From the NCBI GenBank assembly GCA_023131555.1, contig JAGLZJ010000002.1, positions 1-21,436 of the forward strand: a DNA stretch of 21,436 nucleotides. The letters run 5' to 3'. The DNA comes from Candidatus Bathyarchaeota archaeon. Lineage in GTDB: Archaea; Thermoproteota; Bathyarchaeia; Bathyarchaeales; SOJC01. A model generated the notes under the pieces. The model was not told where the DNA came from. It saw only the letters and a list, made by a program, of their open reading frames with translations, and did no database searches. This document shows, piece by piece, positions 8,940 to 15,852 of this stretch. The translations under genes were made by a program, and so were the position numbers. How positions within the stretch are numbered: position 1 is the first letter of the stretch; each line of letters starts with the position of its first letter.

Positions 8940-8972
8940 CCAACCTGAAAGAGACCGTGGAGAGCAGCTGTC

Positions 8973-10517
8973 GTGAGGGTTGATGCAGTTCTCGTCTTGG
9001 ACTTCGGCGGTCAATACTGCCATCTAATAGCCAGACGAATACGGGAAAAAGGCGTCTACTCGGAGATTGTCCCCCACGACATCTCTAGCCACGAGATCAG
9101 TGCCTTTGAAGATTCGCTTAAGGTCAAAGGTATCGTCCTGTCTGGCGGACCAGAGAGCATATACGCACAGAACGCCCCAAAAATCAACCACGCAATCCTC
9201 AATAAAGAATTACCTGTCTTGGGGCTTTGTTATGGACATCAACTGCTGGCAAAAATCTACGGAGGATCTGTAGAACCTGCGGACAAGAAGGAATTCGGAA
9301 TGGTTTACGCTTTGGTCGACAGACCGATCGGTGTGCTGAAAGGACTGAAAGCCAAGACGCGAGTTTGGATGAGCCACAGCGACACGGTTTATGGTGTGAG
9401 TGAGGAATTCGAAGTTTTAGCGCACACCTCGAATTCACCGATTGCTGCCTTTCGTCATAGGAAAAAACCAATGTACGGGATTCAATGGCATCCAGAAGTA
9501 ACCCACACTGAAGAAGGTGATCAGGTCTTCCACAACTTCCTCTTTAGGGTCTGCGGTTGTCAGGCAAACTGGAAAATAGAAAGCTTTGCTCAGAGACTGA
9601 TAGATGAGTTGAAAGAAAAGATAGGTGAACGAAAGGCTGTAATCGCATTAAGTGGGGGAATAGATTCCAGCACTGTAGCGGTTCTTGGTGCCAGAGCCTT
9701 GGGTGGAAACCTCTCAGCCATTCTAGTAGATCACGGATTCATGCGAGAAAATGAAGTGCAAAATGTGCGGAGAATGTTTCAGGGATCCGAAATTGACCTC
9801 ATCACAATAGACGCTAAACGAAGGTTCTTAAATCGACTAAAAGGAGTTGTTGACCCGGAGGCGAAACGACGGATCATAGGCGAAGAGTTTATCAAGGTTT
9901 TTGAAGAAGAGGCTCAGAAACGCGAGGCAGAATTCTTGATCCAAGGCACAATCTATCCAGATCGAATCGAGTCAGGCTTCGGAAAACTCTCTAGCAAGAT
10001 TAAATCGCACCACAACGTTGCGGGGCTGCCAAAGAAGATGAAGTTCAGAGGAGTTGTGGAGCCACTTGCGAACCTCTACAAAGACGAAGTTCGACAACTC
10101 GCCAAAAATTTAGGTCTACTGGAAGAAATCGTCAATAGACAACCTTTTCCAGGTCCAGGGCTTGCTGTAAGAGTAATTGGCCAAGTTACAGAAGAGAAGT
10201 TGGAAATCGTGAGAAAAGCCGATAGGATCCTGAACGAGGAAATCCTAAATGCAGGTCTAGAAAAAGATCTGTGGCAAAGCTTCGCGGTCTTGACTGAGAC
10301 CATGAGTACTGGAGTCAAAGGGGATTCTAGGGCTTATGGTTATGTTATAGCCCTGAGAGCTGTTGAAAGTAGAGAGGCAATGACTGCAGCCTTTGCTAAA
10401 CTCCCATACGAAGTCCTAGAACGAACCTCCTCACGGATCACCAACGAGGTCCCCATGATGAGCAGAGTCGTCTATGATATCACAAACAAACCACCTGCAA
10501 CCATAGAGTGGGAGTAA
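8973..10517 (+). CDS. guaA: GMP synthase (glutamine-hydrolysing), fused single chain
   Basis: This 514-residue enzyme converts XMP, ATP and glutamine to GMP in purine synthesis. The N-terminal class I glutamine amidotransferase has the nucleophile C86 (LGLCYGHQ) and the partners H173 and E175 (QWHPE). The ATP-pyrophosphatase domain starts near 220 with the PP-loop LSGGIDSS at about 226-233. The C-terminal dimerisation and XMP-binding part includes QPFPGPGLAVR and ends with TNKPPATIEWE. Many euryarchaea encode the two halves as separate genes; the fused form here resembles Crenarchaeota, Thaumarchaeota and bacteria. The GTG at 8973 is supported by GGAG ten bases upstream and by the family N-terminus (LVLDFGGQY). 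It stands alone on the plus strand, divergent from rpoB and 81 bases before the sugar cluster. Confidence 0.97.
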   Translation: MRVDAVLVLDFGGQYCHLIARRIREKGVYSEIVPHDISSHEISAFEDSLKVKGIVLSGGPESIYAQNAPKINHAILNKELPVLGLCYGHQLLAKIYGGSVEPADKKEFGMVYALVDRPIGVLKGLKAKTRVWMSHSDTVYGVSEEFEVLAHTSNSPIAAFRHRKKPMYGIQWHPEVTHTEEGDQVFHNFLFRVCGCQANWKIESFAQRLIDELKEKIGERKAVIALSGGIDSSTVAVLGARALGGNLSAILVDHGFMRENEVQNVRRMFQGSEIDLITIDAKRRFLNRLKGVVDPEAKRRIIGEEFIKVFEEEAQKREAEFLIQGTIYPDRIESGFGKLSSKIKSHHNVAGLPKKMKFRGVVEPLANLYKDEVRQLAKNLGLLEEIVNRQPFPGPGLAVRVIGQVTEEKLEIVRKADRILNEEILNAGLEKDLWQSFAVLTETMSTGVKGDSRAYGYVIALRAVESREAMTAAFAKLPYEVLERTSSRITNEVPMMSRVVYDITNKPPATIEWE

Positions 10518-10598
10518 CAGGGCGTTGCTCATGAATAAGCAAGCGATGTATACTCGTCAAGTATCATGTAAAACAAGTATAGCAGAGGAAAGAGAACT

Positions 10599-11711
10599 TT
10601 GAAGGCATTAATCTTAGCTGGGGGATTCGGAACAAGGCTAAGGCCAATAAGCTGCACGAGACCGAAACTCTTGTTCCCCATTGCCAATAAACCGATCTTA
10701 GATCTTACACTCAGAAGACTTGCTGAAAGCGGAGTCACAGAAGTTATACTCGCAGTCAGTTTCATGGCTGACGCTTTAGAACGAGCCTTCGGAAAATCTA
10801 AGCACAGGATCAGACTTCATTACTCAAGAGACTCGCTACCAGATTCTTCATCTGCAGCTTTGGGAACGGGAGGGGCAATTAAGCAGGCAGAGAATCTGCT
10901 GAGAACAGAAGAATGTTTCTTCGCCCTAAACGGGGATATTCTGTCAGAAGCAAACTATCTGAAGATTCTGCAACATCACAGAGAGAAGGGAAGAATGGCT
11001 ACAATAGCCCTTCAGAGAGTGGAAGATCCATCTCGCTACGGAGTAGTTAAACTCTCCAAAGAAGGACTCATAGAAGAGTTCGTCGAGAAGCCCACAAAGG
11101 ATGCCCCCAGCAACCTGGTGAACGCAGGCATCTACGTCTTCAACTCGGAAATCTTCGAGTACATTCAGCCAGGAAAAGCGTGTTCAATAGAACGAGAAGT
11201 TTTCCCGAAAATCTCCAAGGAGAGGAAGCTCCTAGGACATGAGATAAGCAGCCTCTGGATTGACGTTGGAAAGCCAGTAGATTACATTAAGGCCAACAGA
11301 ATCTGGATCGCAAGACAAGTTGAAGCCTCAAGGTTTCCCTTGAAGGGGACTGATGTAGAAAAGAATGCGTCAATTCAGCAGCCCGTGTGCATCGACGAAA
11401 ACGTCGGCATAGGGAAGAACTCAGAAATCGGACCGAACGTCTCTATTGGAAGAGGCTGCCTCATCGGAGCGGATGTAAGAATACAGGGCTCAATCATATT
11501 TCCTTCTGTTGAAATCAGAGACCAGACTACCATCACTGGGACCATAATTGGAGAAGGAGTTAAGATCGGAGAAAAAGTGACAATTGGGAAAGGATGTTTG
11601 ATTGGTGATAGAGTGACAATCCGAGACGGAGTTAGGTTGGTCAATAACGTCAAGGTATGCCCATATAGGGAGGTCTCAAGCAACGCGTCGAGAGGTCAAT
11701 GCGTCATCTGA
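10599..11711 (+). CDS. Sugar-1-phosphate nucleotidyltransferase, GDP-mannose pyrophosphorylase-like
   Basis: A 370-residue NTP-transferase with a C-terminal left-handed beta-helix. The signature LAGGFGTRLRP is at residues 6-16, the metal-binding aspartate is probably D113 (LNGDIL), FVEKP is at 161-165, NAGIYVF at 175-181 and WIDVGKP at 220-226. From about 255 to 345, I-G-x-x-x-x hexapeptide repeats form the helix domain, and the protein ends in a short hydrophobic tail like eukaryotic and archaeal mannose-1-phosphate guanylyltransferases. Overall architecture and motifs fit GMPP best; a glucose-1-phosphate enzyme is the alternative. The TTG start at 10599 is supported by GAGGA nine bases upstream and by the conserved MKALILAGG beginning. 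The gene overlaps the frame of the following phosphohexomutase, which would supply its sugar-1-phosphate substrate. It is the first gene of the sugar cluster. Confidence 0.88.
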   Translation: MKALILAGGFGTRLRPISCTRPKLLFPIANKPILDLTLRRLAESGVTEVILAVSFMADALERAFGKSKHRIRLHYSRDSLPDSSSAALGTGGAIKQAENLLRTEECFFALNGDILSEANYLKILQHHREKGRMATIALQRVEDPSRYGVVKLSKEGLIEEFVEKPTKDAPSNLVNAGIYVFNSEIFEYIQPGKACSIEREVFPKISKERKLLGHEISSLWIDVGKPVDYIKANRIWIARQVEASRFPLKGTDVEKNASIQQPVCIDENVGIGKNSEIGPNVSIGRGCLIGADVRIQGSIIFPSVEIRDQTTITGTIIGEGVKIGEKVTIGKGCLIGDRVTIRDGVRLVNNVKVCPYREVSSNASRGQCVI

Positions 11712-13074
11712 TAATCAGCTATTCGGTACAAATGGGATTCGAGGGGTAATCAACGAAACACTGACTCCTGATTTTGTATTAAGAATCGCTGAATCAATCG
11801 GGACCTTCTTTGAGGGAGGGGAGGTCATCATCGGATATGACAGCAGGACAAGCAACCTAATGCTTGCAGAGATAGTCTCAAGTGGCTTGGCGGCAACAGG
11901 ATGTACGGTCCATTTGGGAGGGTTGGCACCGACTCCGTGTATCCAATTCACTGCAAGGAACCAGAGACTAGACGGCGGCATTATGATAACAGCATCGCAC
12001 AATCCGCCACAATTTAATGGCATAAAGGTGTTGGGCAATGATGGAGTAGAAATCCCTCGGCAAGAAGAAGCCGAAATTGAAGAGATATTCTTCACCGCAA
12101 AAGCAGAGCACGCAAGCTGGCAGAGAATCGGTCGAAAACGTGCGCTTCCAGAAGCGCATGAAGAATACAAGGAAGCTATCAAGAAGCACATCGACCCTGA
12201 AACAGTAGGGAGGAAAAACTACAGGGTTGTAGTCGACCCCGTCAACGGAGTAGGAGGTCTGATTACACCACGTCTTCTCAAAGAACTTGGATGCCGAGTG
12301 ACTACAATTAATGCAGAGATCGATGGAACATTCCCGAGTAGAACACCTGAACCGAGACCAGAGAGCTTACATGAACTATCAACGATTGTGAAGACTGAAC
12401 AAGCCGACTTAGGCGTCGCCTTCGACGGGGACGCCGATCGAGCGATTTTTGTCGACGAAAAGGGAGAAGTACAATGGGGCGACCGAACCTTCGCCATCAT
12501 TGAAGAATTTCTTCTAGAAAGGAATCAGGTTGAGAAAATCGTGACACCTGTGAGTTCATCTCAAGTAGTTAAGGACGTGGCAGACAAACATGGAGCCAAG
12601 ACAATACTGACAAGAGTAGGAAGTACAGCAGTTTCTCACACCATGAAGAAATCAAGCGCGAAGCTGGGAGGAGAAGAGAACGGAGGCGTATTCTATGGTC
12701 CACATCAGCCTGTCAGAGATGGCGCGATGACAACTGCGCTAGTACTCAACGTGATGGCAAAAACAGGCAAGAAACTCTCAGACTTAATTAATGCTCTGCC
12801 CAGATATCACCTTGAAAAAGACACAATAAAATGCCCAATCAACCTGAAACCCATGATCCTAGAAGAATTAATTTCCAAAGTCAGAGACCATAATCTGAGT
12901 CATGACACAATCGACGGAGTGAAAATATGGTATCCAGACAACAGCTCAATTTTAATCAGACCAAGCGGAACTGAACCCTTATATCGCTTCTACGCTGAAG
13001 CGAAAGCGAAAGCAAGAGCATCTGAACTCGTTAGAGAATATAAGCGTAAACTCACTGCAATGATTCATCCTTGA
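11701..13074 (+). CDS. Phosphomannomutase/phosphoglucosamine mutase family; start codon unclear
   Basis: Alpha-D-phosphohexomutase of about 450 residues. In order: the N-terminal FGTNGIRG (codons 11722-11745), phosphoserine loop TASHNPPQFNGIK with the Ser codon at 11995-11997, metal loop DGDADR, sugar-binding loop GGEENGG, and phosphate-binding RPSGTEP near the end. It moves phosphate between C6 and C1 of mannose or (amino)glucose; the GMPP-like neighbour favours mannose. The frame is open from 11617 but has no ATG, GTG or TTG before the ATG at 11860, which would remove the conserved first 50 residues. An out-of-frame ATG lies at 11699. In frame, an ACG at 11683 sits nine bases after GGGAGG. 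The start I give marks the beginning of homologous sequence, not a proven start. Possible explanations are a one-base indel or unusual initiation. Confidence 0.85.
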   Translation, partial: ASSDNQLFGTNGIRGVINETLTPDFVLRIAESIGTFFEGGEVIIGYDSRTSNLMLAEIVSSGLAATGCTVHLGGLAPTPCIQFTARNQRLDGGIMITASHNPPQFNGIKVLGNDGVEIPRQEEAEIEEIFFTAKAEHASWQRIGRKRALPEAHEEYKEAIKKHIDPETVGRKNYRVVVDPVNGVGGLITPRLLKELGCRVTTINAEIDGTFPSRTPEPRPESLHELSTIVKTEQADLGVAFDGDADRAIFVDEKGEVQWGDRTFAIIEEFLLERNQVEKIVTPVSSSQVVKDVADKHGAKTILTRVGSTAVSHTMKKSSAKLGGEENGGVFYGPHQPVRDGAMTTALVLNVMAKTGKKLSDLINALPRYHLEKDTIKCPINLKPMILEELISKVRDHNLSHDTIDGVKIWYPDNSSILIRPSGTEPLYRFYAEAKAKARASELVREYKRKLTAMIHP

Positions 13075-13081
13075 GAACTCG

Positions 13082-13097
13082 CCTTATGAACTTTTTT
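13082..13097 (+). promoter_or_regulatory. Possible leaderless promoter and T-run before the dehydrogenase-like gene
   Basis: CCTTATGAAC at 13082-13091 lies about 24 bases before the ATG at 13109, the distance expected for a TATA box of a leaderless archaeal transcript, and that ATG has no Shine-Dalgarno sequence. A run of six T at 13092-13097 follows the phosphohexomutase stop and could also act as a weak oligo-T terminator. Both readings are inference from position. Confidence 0.3.
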
Positions 13098-13108
13098 GTT
13101 GAACCAAA

Positions 13109-14449
13109 ATGGTAAAACTAAGCGAAATAAGCATGAGTGATATCGACAGCCCTGAAAAGTGCAGAGCCTACACAGTAAGCGTGATTGAATGTGACCGATC
13201 AGGATGGACACAAGCCCGTTTCTTTGGGCAGGCTGGGTTCAGAGTAATAGCCGTAAACACAAATCCTCATAATTCAAGAATGATAGAAAAGAAACAGAAG
13301 ACTGAGGCAGCAAAGAAGGATGGAATGGATCTCTCTAGCGATTCGGATATTCGCGAAGCAACTAGCAGGAGCGATATAATAATCATCACAATCCAGAGTC
13401 CTATCGTGAAGAAAAGACCTGACTACTCAATAATGGAGAAAGTCTGCAGAGAGGTCGGGATGGGATTGAGAAGAAAAAGCCTAGTCCTCTTCATGAGCAC
13501 AACTGGACCGGGAGTTGTGGAAGGTCGAATGAAAGAGATAGTAGAGAAGGCATCTGGATTAACTGCAGGTGAAGATTTCTGGTTAGCATGTAGCCATCCC
13601 ACATTGCATGCAGGCGAAGACCCAGACGAAGCTTCAAGTCTTTGGAGAGTGGTAGGAGCCACCGACTCAACTAGCCTTAAGGCTGCGACCATCATTGTAA
13701 AAAAAATCAACAGAGGCGAGATCATCAAAGTCAGGGATATAAAGACTGCTGAAGTAATCAACCTGGTTTCGATCGCCAAGAGGGAAGCAGATCTAGCCTT
13801 CGCCAGTGAACTTGCACGCGTCTGCGAGAAGTTGGGAGTAGATCTTCTTGAAGTGATCGAAGCTACAAATAAGGATCGAAGAATAAACATTCCATTCCCA
13901 AACCCAGCAAGCTCATCTTGGGAGAACTTCTATCATCTGTCTGAAGAATCTGAGAATGCAGGTTCAGATCTCCGCCTATTGAGGCAAATCAAGAAGATAA
14001 ACGATGAAAACACTGACAGAATACTCCGCATGACGAGAGATGCCCTCAAAACCTGCAAGAAAACCATGCGAAGAGCAAAAATCTCAATTCTCGGGGTCTC
14101 TGGACACCGAGATGTAAAGAAGAACCCGCGAGAAAAGATATCGGAAATCACAGAACTATTAAGGAAGAAAGTGAGAACAGTCAGCGTGTATGATCCGTTC
14201 TTTTCGAAGACAGAACTATGCAAACTTGGTTATGAAGCAGAGAAGCTCTGGAAAGCTGTTGAGGGAACAGACTGCATCCTTATCTTAACGAGACACTCGA
14301 AATTCAGAAGGCTGAATCTCAAGAGAATCAAACTTCTAGCCAGAAAAAACCCTGCAATAGTTGACTTCGCCCGCGTGATAGACCCAGTGAAAGCGGAGAA
14401 CCATGGATTTGTATACCGTGGATTGGGAAGAGGAATCATAACAAAATGA
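13109..14449 (+). CDS. UDP-glucose/GDP-mannose dehydrogenase-like protein with degenerate active site
   Basis: The 446 residues follow the three-domain layout of nucleotide-sugar dehydrogenases: NAD-binding region, central helical domain (AEVINLVSIAKREADLAFASEL at 214-235 aligns with the family AExxKLxENxxRxxxIAxxNEL) and a C-terminal domain with ILTRHSKF and a closing YRGLGRG. Nearly all catalytic landmarks are changed. The glycine-rich loop reads VIECDRSGWTQA. The family PE glutamate is T165 (HPTLHAG). The active-site Lys and Asn are N218 and I222. The GGHCIP cysteine segment is replaced by a stretch around residues 262-275 with no cysteine. I infer a binding or scaffold role, or a different chemistry, not standard oxidation to a uronate. 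It overlaps the next oxidoreductase by four bases (ATGA), suggesting coupled production. Alternative start: ATG at 13133. Confidence 0.75.
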   Translation: MVKLSEISMSDIDSPEKCRAYTVSVIECDRSGWTQARFFGQAGFRVIAVNTNPHNSRMIEKKQKTEAAKKDGMDLSSDSDIREATSRSDIIIITIQSPIVKKRPDYSIMEKVCREVGMGLRRKSLVLFMSTTGPGVVEGRMKEIVEKASGLTAGEDFWLACSHPTLHAGEDPDEASSLWRVVGATDSTSLKAATIIVKKINRGEIIKVRDIKTAEVINLVSIAKREADLAFASELARVCEKLGVDLLEVIEATNKDRRINIPFPNPASSSWENFYHLSEESENAGSDLRLLRQIKKINDENTDRILRMTRDALKTCKKTMRRAKISILGVSGHRDVKKNPREKISEITELLRKKVRTVSVYDPFFSKTELCKLGYEAEKLWKAVEGTDCILILTRHSKFRRLNLKRIKLLARKNPAIVDFARVIDPVKAENHGFVYRGLGRGIITK

Positions 14450-15414
14450 AAAAGCTAAAGGTAGCAGTCATTGGCGTAGGCTTCTGGGGAAAGAACCATG
14501 TCAGAGTATTCAGAGAACTCCCAGAGACTGACCTGGTAGCTGTCTGCGACAGAGATATCGAAAGAGCAGAAGAAGTCGCCAAGAAATACGAAGTTGAGGC
14601 GTACAGAGACAGCCAAGATGTACTAAAACGTGAAGATATAGAAGCAGCCAGCATCTGCACATGGACCACAACTCATGCTATGGAAGCAATGAAAGCCCTA
14701 ACCGCAGGGAAACATATACTGGTGGAGAAACCACTAGCCAACACAGTGGAAAATGCAAAGAGAATAGTCGAATCCGCGATTAATGAGAACTTACACCTAA
14801 TGGTCGGATTCATAGAAAGGTTCAACCCTGGAGTTCAAAAAGCTAAGGAAATACTGGAAACAGGAAAAATCGGAGAGCTGGTCTCAGCTAGTGGAAAAAG
14901 AGTCTCTCAATGGCCCGAACGAATCGGAGATGTAGGCGTTGTGAAGGATTACGCTATCCATGAAATAGACATTGTGAGAAGCATCTTTGAGGCCGACCCA
15001 ATAGCCGTCTACGCTCAAGCAGGAAAACTGAAGCACCAAAAATACGAAGACTACGTGCAGATGATGCTCACATTCAAGAAAACAAAGACAGCGTTCATTG
15101 AAGCGAATTGGCTTACACCATACAAGATCAGAGACCTAACACTCGTGGGAAGCAAAGGAACGATGTCATTAAACTATCTCACCCAAGGGATAACTCTGGA
15201 AACCGAGAAAGAGACACTAAAACCAAGACGCAGATGGGAAGAACCTCTAAAGCTCGAACTTCAGCATTTCGCGAGAAGCATACTGAAAGACAAGCCTCCT
15301 GAAGTCTCAGGAGTTGACGGTCTCAAAGCCTTGACCATAGCTGAAGCCGCGTTGGAATCCTCGTCTTTAGGCTGCGTAGTGAAGCTGAATCTTGATAAGC
15401 AGATTTCGGATTGA
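14446..15414 (+). CDS. Gfo/Idh/MocA-family NAD(P)-dependent sugar oxidoreductase
   Basis: 322 residues. The Rossmann start VIGVGFWGKNH carries GxGxxG (residues 8-18), an acidic residue after the second strand (CDRD) probably selects NAD, and the family signature EKP is at 94-96. The C-terminal alpha/beta domain has DYAIHEIDI at 168-176, where H172 is the likely proton-relay histidine. Family members oxidise or reduce cyclic sugars, inositols or UDP-sugars, for example at C3 of UDP-GlcNAc derivatives. The exact substrate cannot be read from sequence. Because its start overlaps the dehydrogenase-like gene and it ends the nucleotide-sugar cluster, an NDP-sugar substrate is the reasonable inference. 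It may provide the active redox chemistry that the upstream protein appears to lack. Confidence 0.85.
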   Translation: MKKLKVAVIGVGFWGKNHVRVFRELPETDLVAVCDRDIERAEEVAKKYEVEAYRDSQDVLKREDIEAASICTWTTTHAMEAMKALTAGKHILVEKPLANTVENAKRIVESAINENLHLMVGFIERFNPGVQKAKEILETGKIGELVSASGKRVSQWPERIGDVGVVKDYAIHEIDIVRSIFEADPIAVYAQAGKLKHQKYEDYVQMMLTFKKTKTAFIEANWLTPYKIRDLTLVGSKGTMSLNYLTQGITLETEKETLKPRRRWEEPLKLELQHFARSILKDKPPEVSGVDGLKALTIAEAALESSSLGCVVKLNLDKQISD

Positions 15415-15418
15415 GACG

Positions 15419-15428
15419 GGGGCGCCCC
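15419..15428. repeat. GC-only 10-bp palindrome between convergent genes
   Basis: GGGGCGCCCC is a perfect self-complementary decamer in the 17-base gap between the Gfo/Idh stop and the end of the Trm112-like gene. It contrasts with the moderate GC content around it. It could contribute to transcript 3'-end formation in both directions, or be a protein site; no T-tract follows closely. Confidence 0.35.
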
Positions 15429-15431
15429 TAG

Positions 15432-15722
15432 CTAAACGCTGGAGTTCAGCTGATTGTGCAGGTTAAATGGTTTACCTTCTTTGAGAATCTTCGAAGGAAT
15501 CTCGTTCACCCACTTCCTTAGAAATGGAAGCTCGTCTTTTTCTTTCCTCAGCGCATCTGGTAGCATCTCGGGGATTTCATCCCGAATCGGATACCAACGA
15601 AGGCATCTAGGACAGACAATCAGCCCCTCAACAATTTCCCTCTTTCCTTCAAATACGTGGAGCTCAAGGGGATAGTGCTTGTCAATCGGACAAGCCAGAA
15701 TATCCATAAGTTTCTTCTTCAT
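15432..15722 (-). CDS. Trm112-like zinc-ribbon protein
   Basis: A 96-residue Trm112/YcaR-type protein: MDILACPIDKHYPLEL at the start, then LIVCPRCLRWYPIRDEIPEML (residues 34-54 region). Trm112 proteins are activating partners of class I methyltransferases that modify tRNA, rRNA and translation factors. The knuckle cysteines C11, C37 and C40 are present, but the fourth usual position is Asp (CPID), so zinc binding may be altered or absent. The ATG at 15722 has a strong Shine-Dalgarno sequence (AAGGAG, seven bases upstream). A TATA-like CTTTTATG lies further upstream, so it has its own promoter, divergent from the polymerase gene. The methyltransferase at 18548-19129 is a nearby candidate partner, but that is only a guess. 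Confidence 0.82.
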   Translation of the reverse strand: MKKKLMDILACPIDKHYPLELHVFEGKREIVEGLIVCPRCLRWYPIRDEIPEMLPDALRKEKDELPFLRKWVNEIPSKILKEGKPFNLHNQLNSSV

Positions 15723-15758
15723 TCAGAGTCTCCTTAGAGAAGAGACGAGGGTAATTCA

Positions 15759-15766
15759 CATAAAAG
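15759..15766 (-). promoter_or_regulatory. TATA-like box for the Trm112-like gene
   Basis: On the minus strand this reads CTTTTATG, about 40 bases before the ATG at 15722, giving a predicted short leader of around 15 bases that would include the AAGGAG ribosome-binding site. A small perfect inverted repeat (GTTCTG/CAGAAC, 15768-15782) flanks it. Position and base content are the only evidence. Confidence 0.4.
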
Positions 15767-15852
15767 AGTTCTGTGGCAGAACCCTGTCCAAGCACCGATC
15801 AAAACTCAGGCGTAGACCCGTAAGACTTTTTTCCAGTATAGAGTAACCTTTG

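Larger units (their letters stand above)
8723..8972. other. Divergent intergenic region between rpoB and guaA, structured
   Basis: This 250-base gap must hold the promoters of the rpoB operon (leftward) and guaA (rightward). It contains three perfect inverted repeats, entered separately. Near its left end is the rpoB ribosome-binding site (GAGGAG on the minus strand, about 8735-8740). I cannot assign a convincing TATA box in either direction; AATAAACTT at about 8873-8881 is a weak candidate for guaA. A plus-strand frame from GTG 8829 to TGA 8948 (39 codons) has no ribosome-binding site, and I do not call it a gene. No rpoH, tRNA or box C/D signature was recognised. Confidence 0.6.

Noticed and set aside
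8829..8948. 39-codon plus-strand frame (GTG to TGA) in the rpoB/guaA gap, hydrophobic middle and basic tail
   Set aside because: No ribosome-binding site, no recognised family, and it overlaps two hairpins; the frame upstream of the GTG is closed by a TAG within about 15-20 codons. More likely chance.
10545..10568. Imperfect inverted repeat between guaA and the nucleotidyltransferase
   Set aside because: The stem is only five uninterrupted base pairs with a bulge; common by chance in AT-rich spacers.
11860..11862. ATG 11860 as the start of the phosphohexomutase
   Set aside because: It would delete the conserved FGTNGIRG and GYDSRTS segments that are clearly encoded upstream in the same frame.
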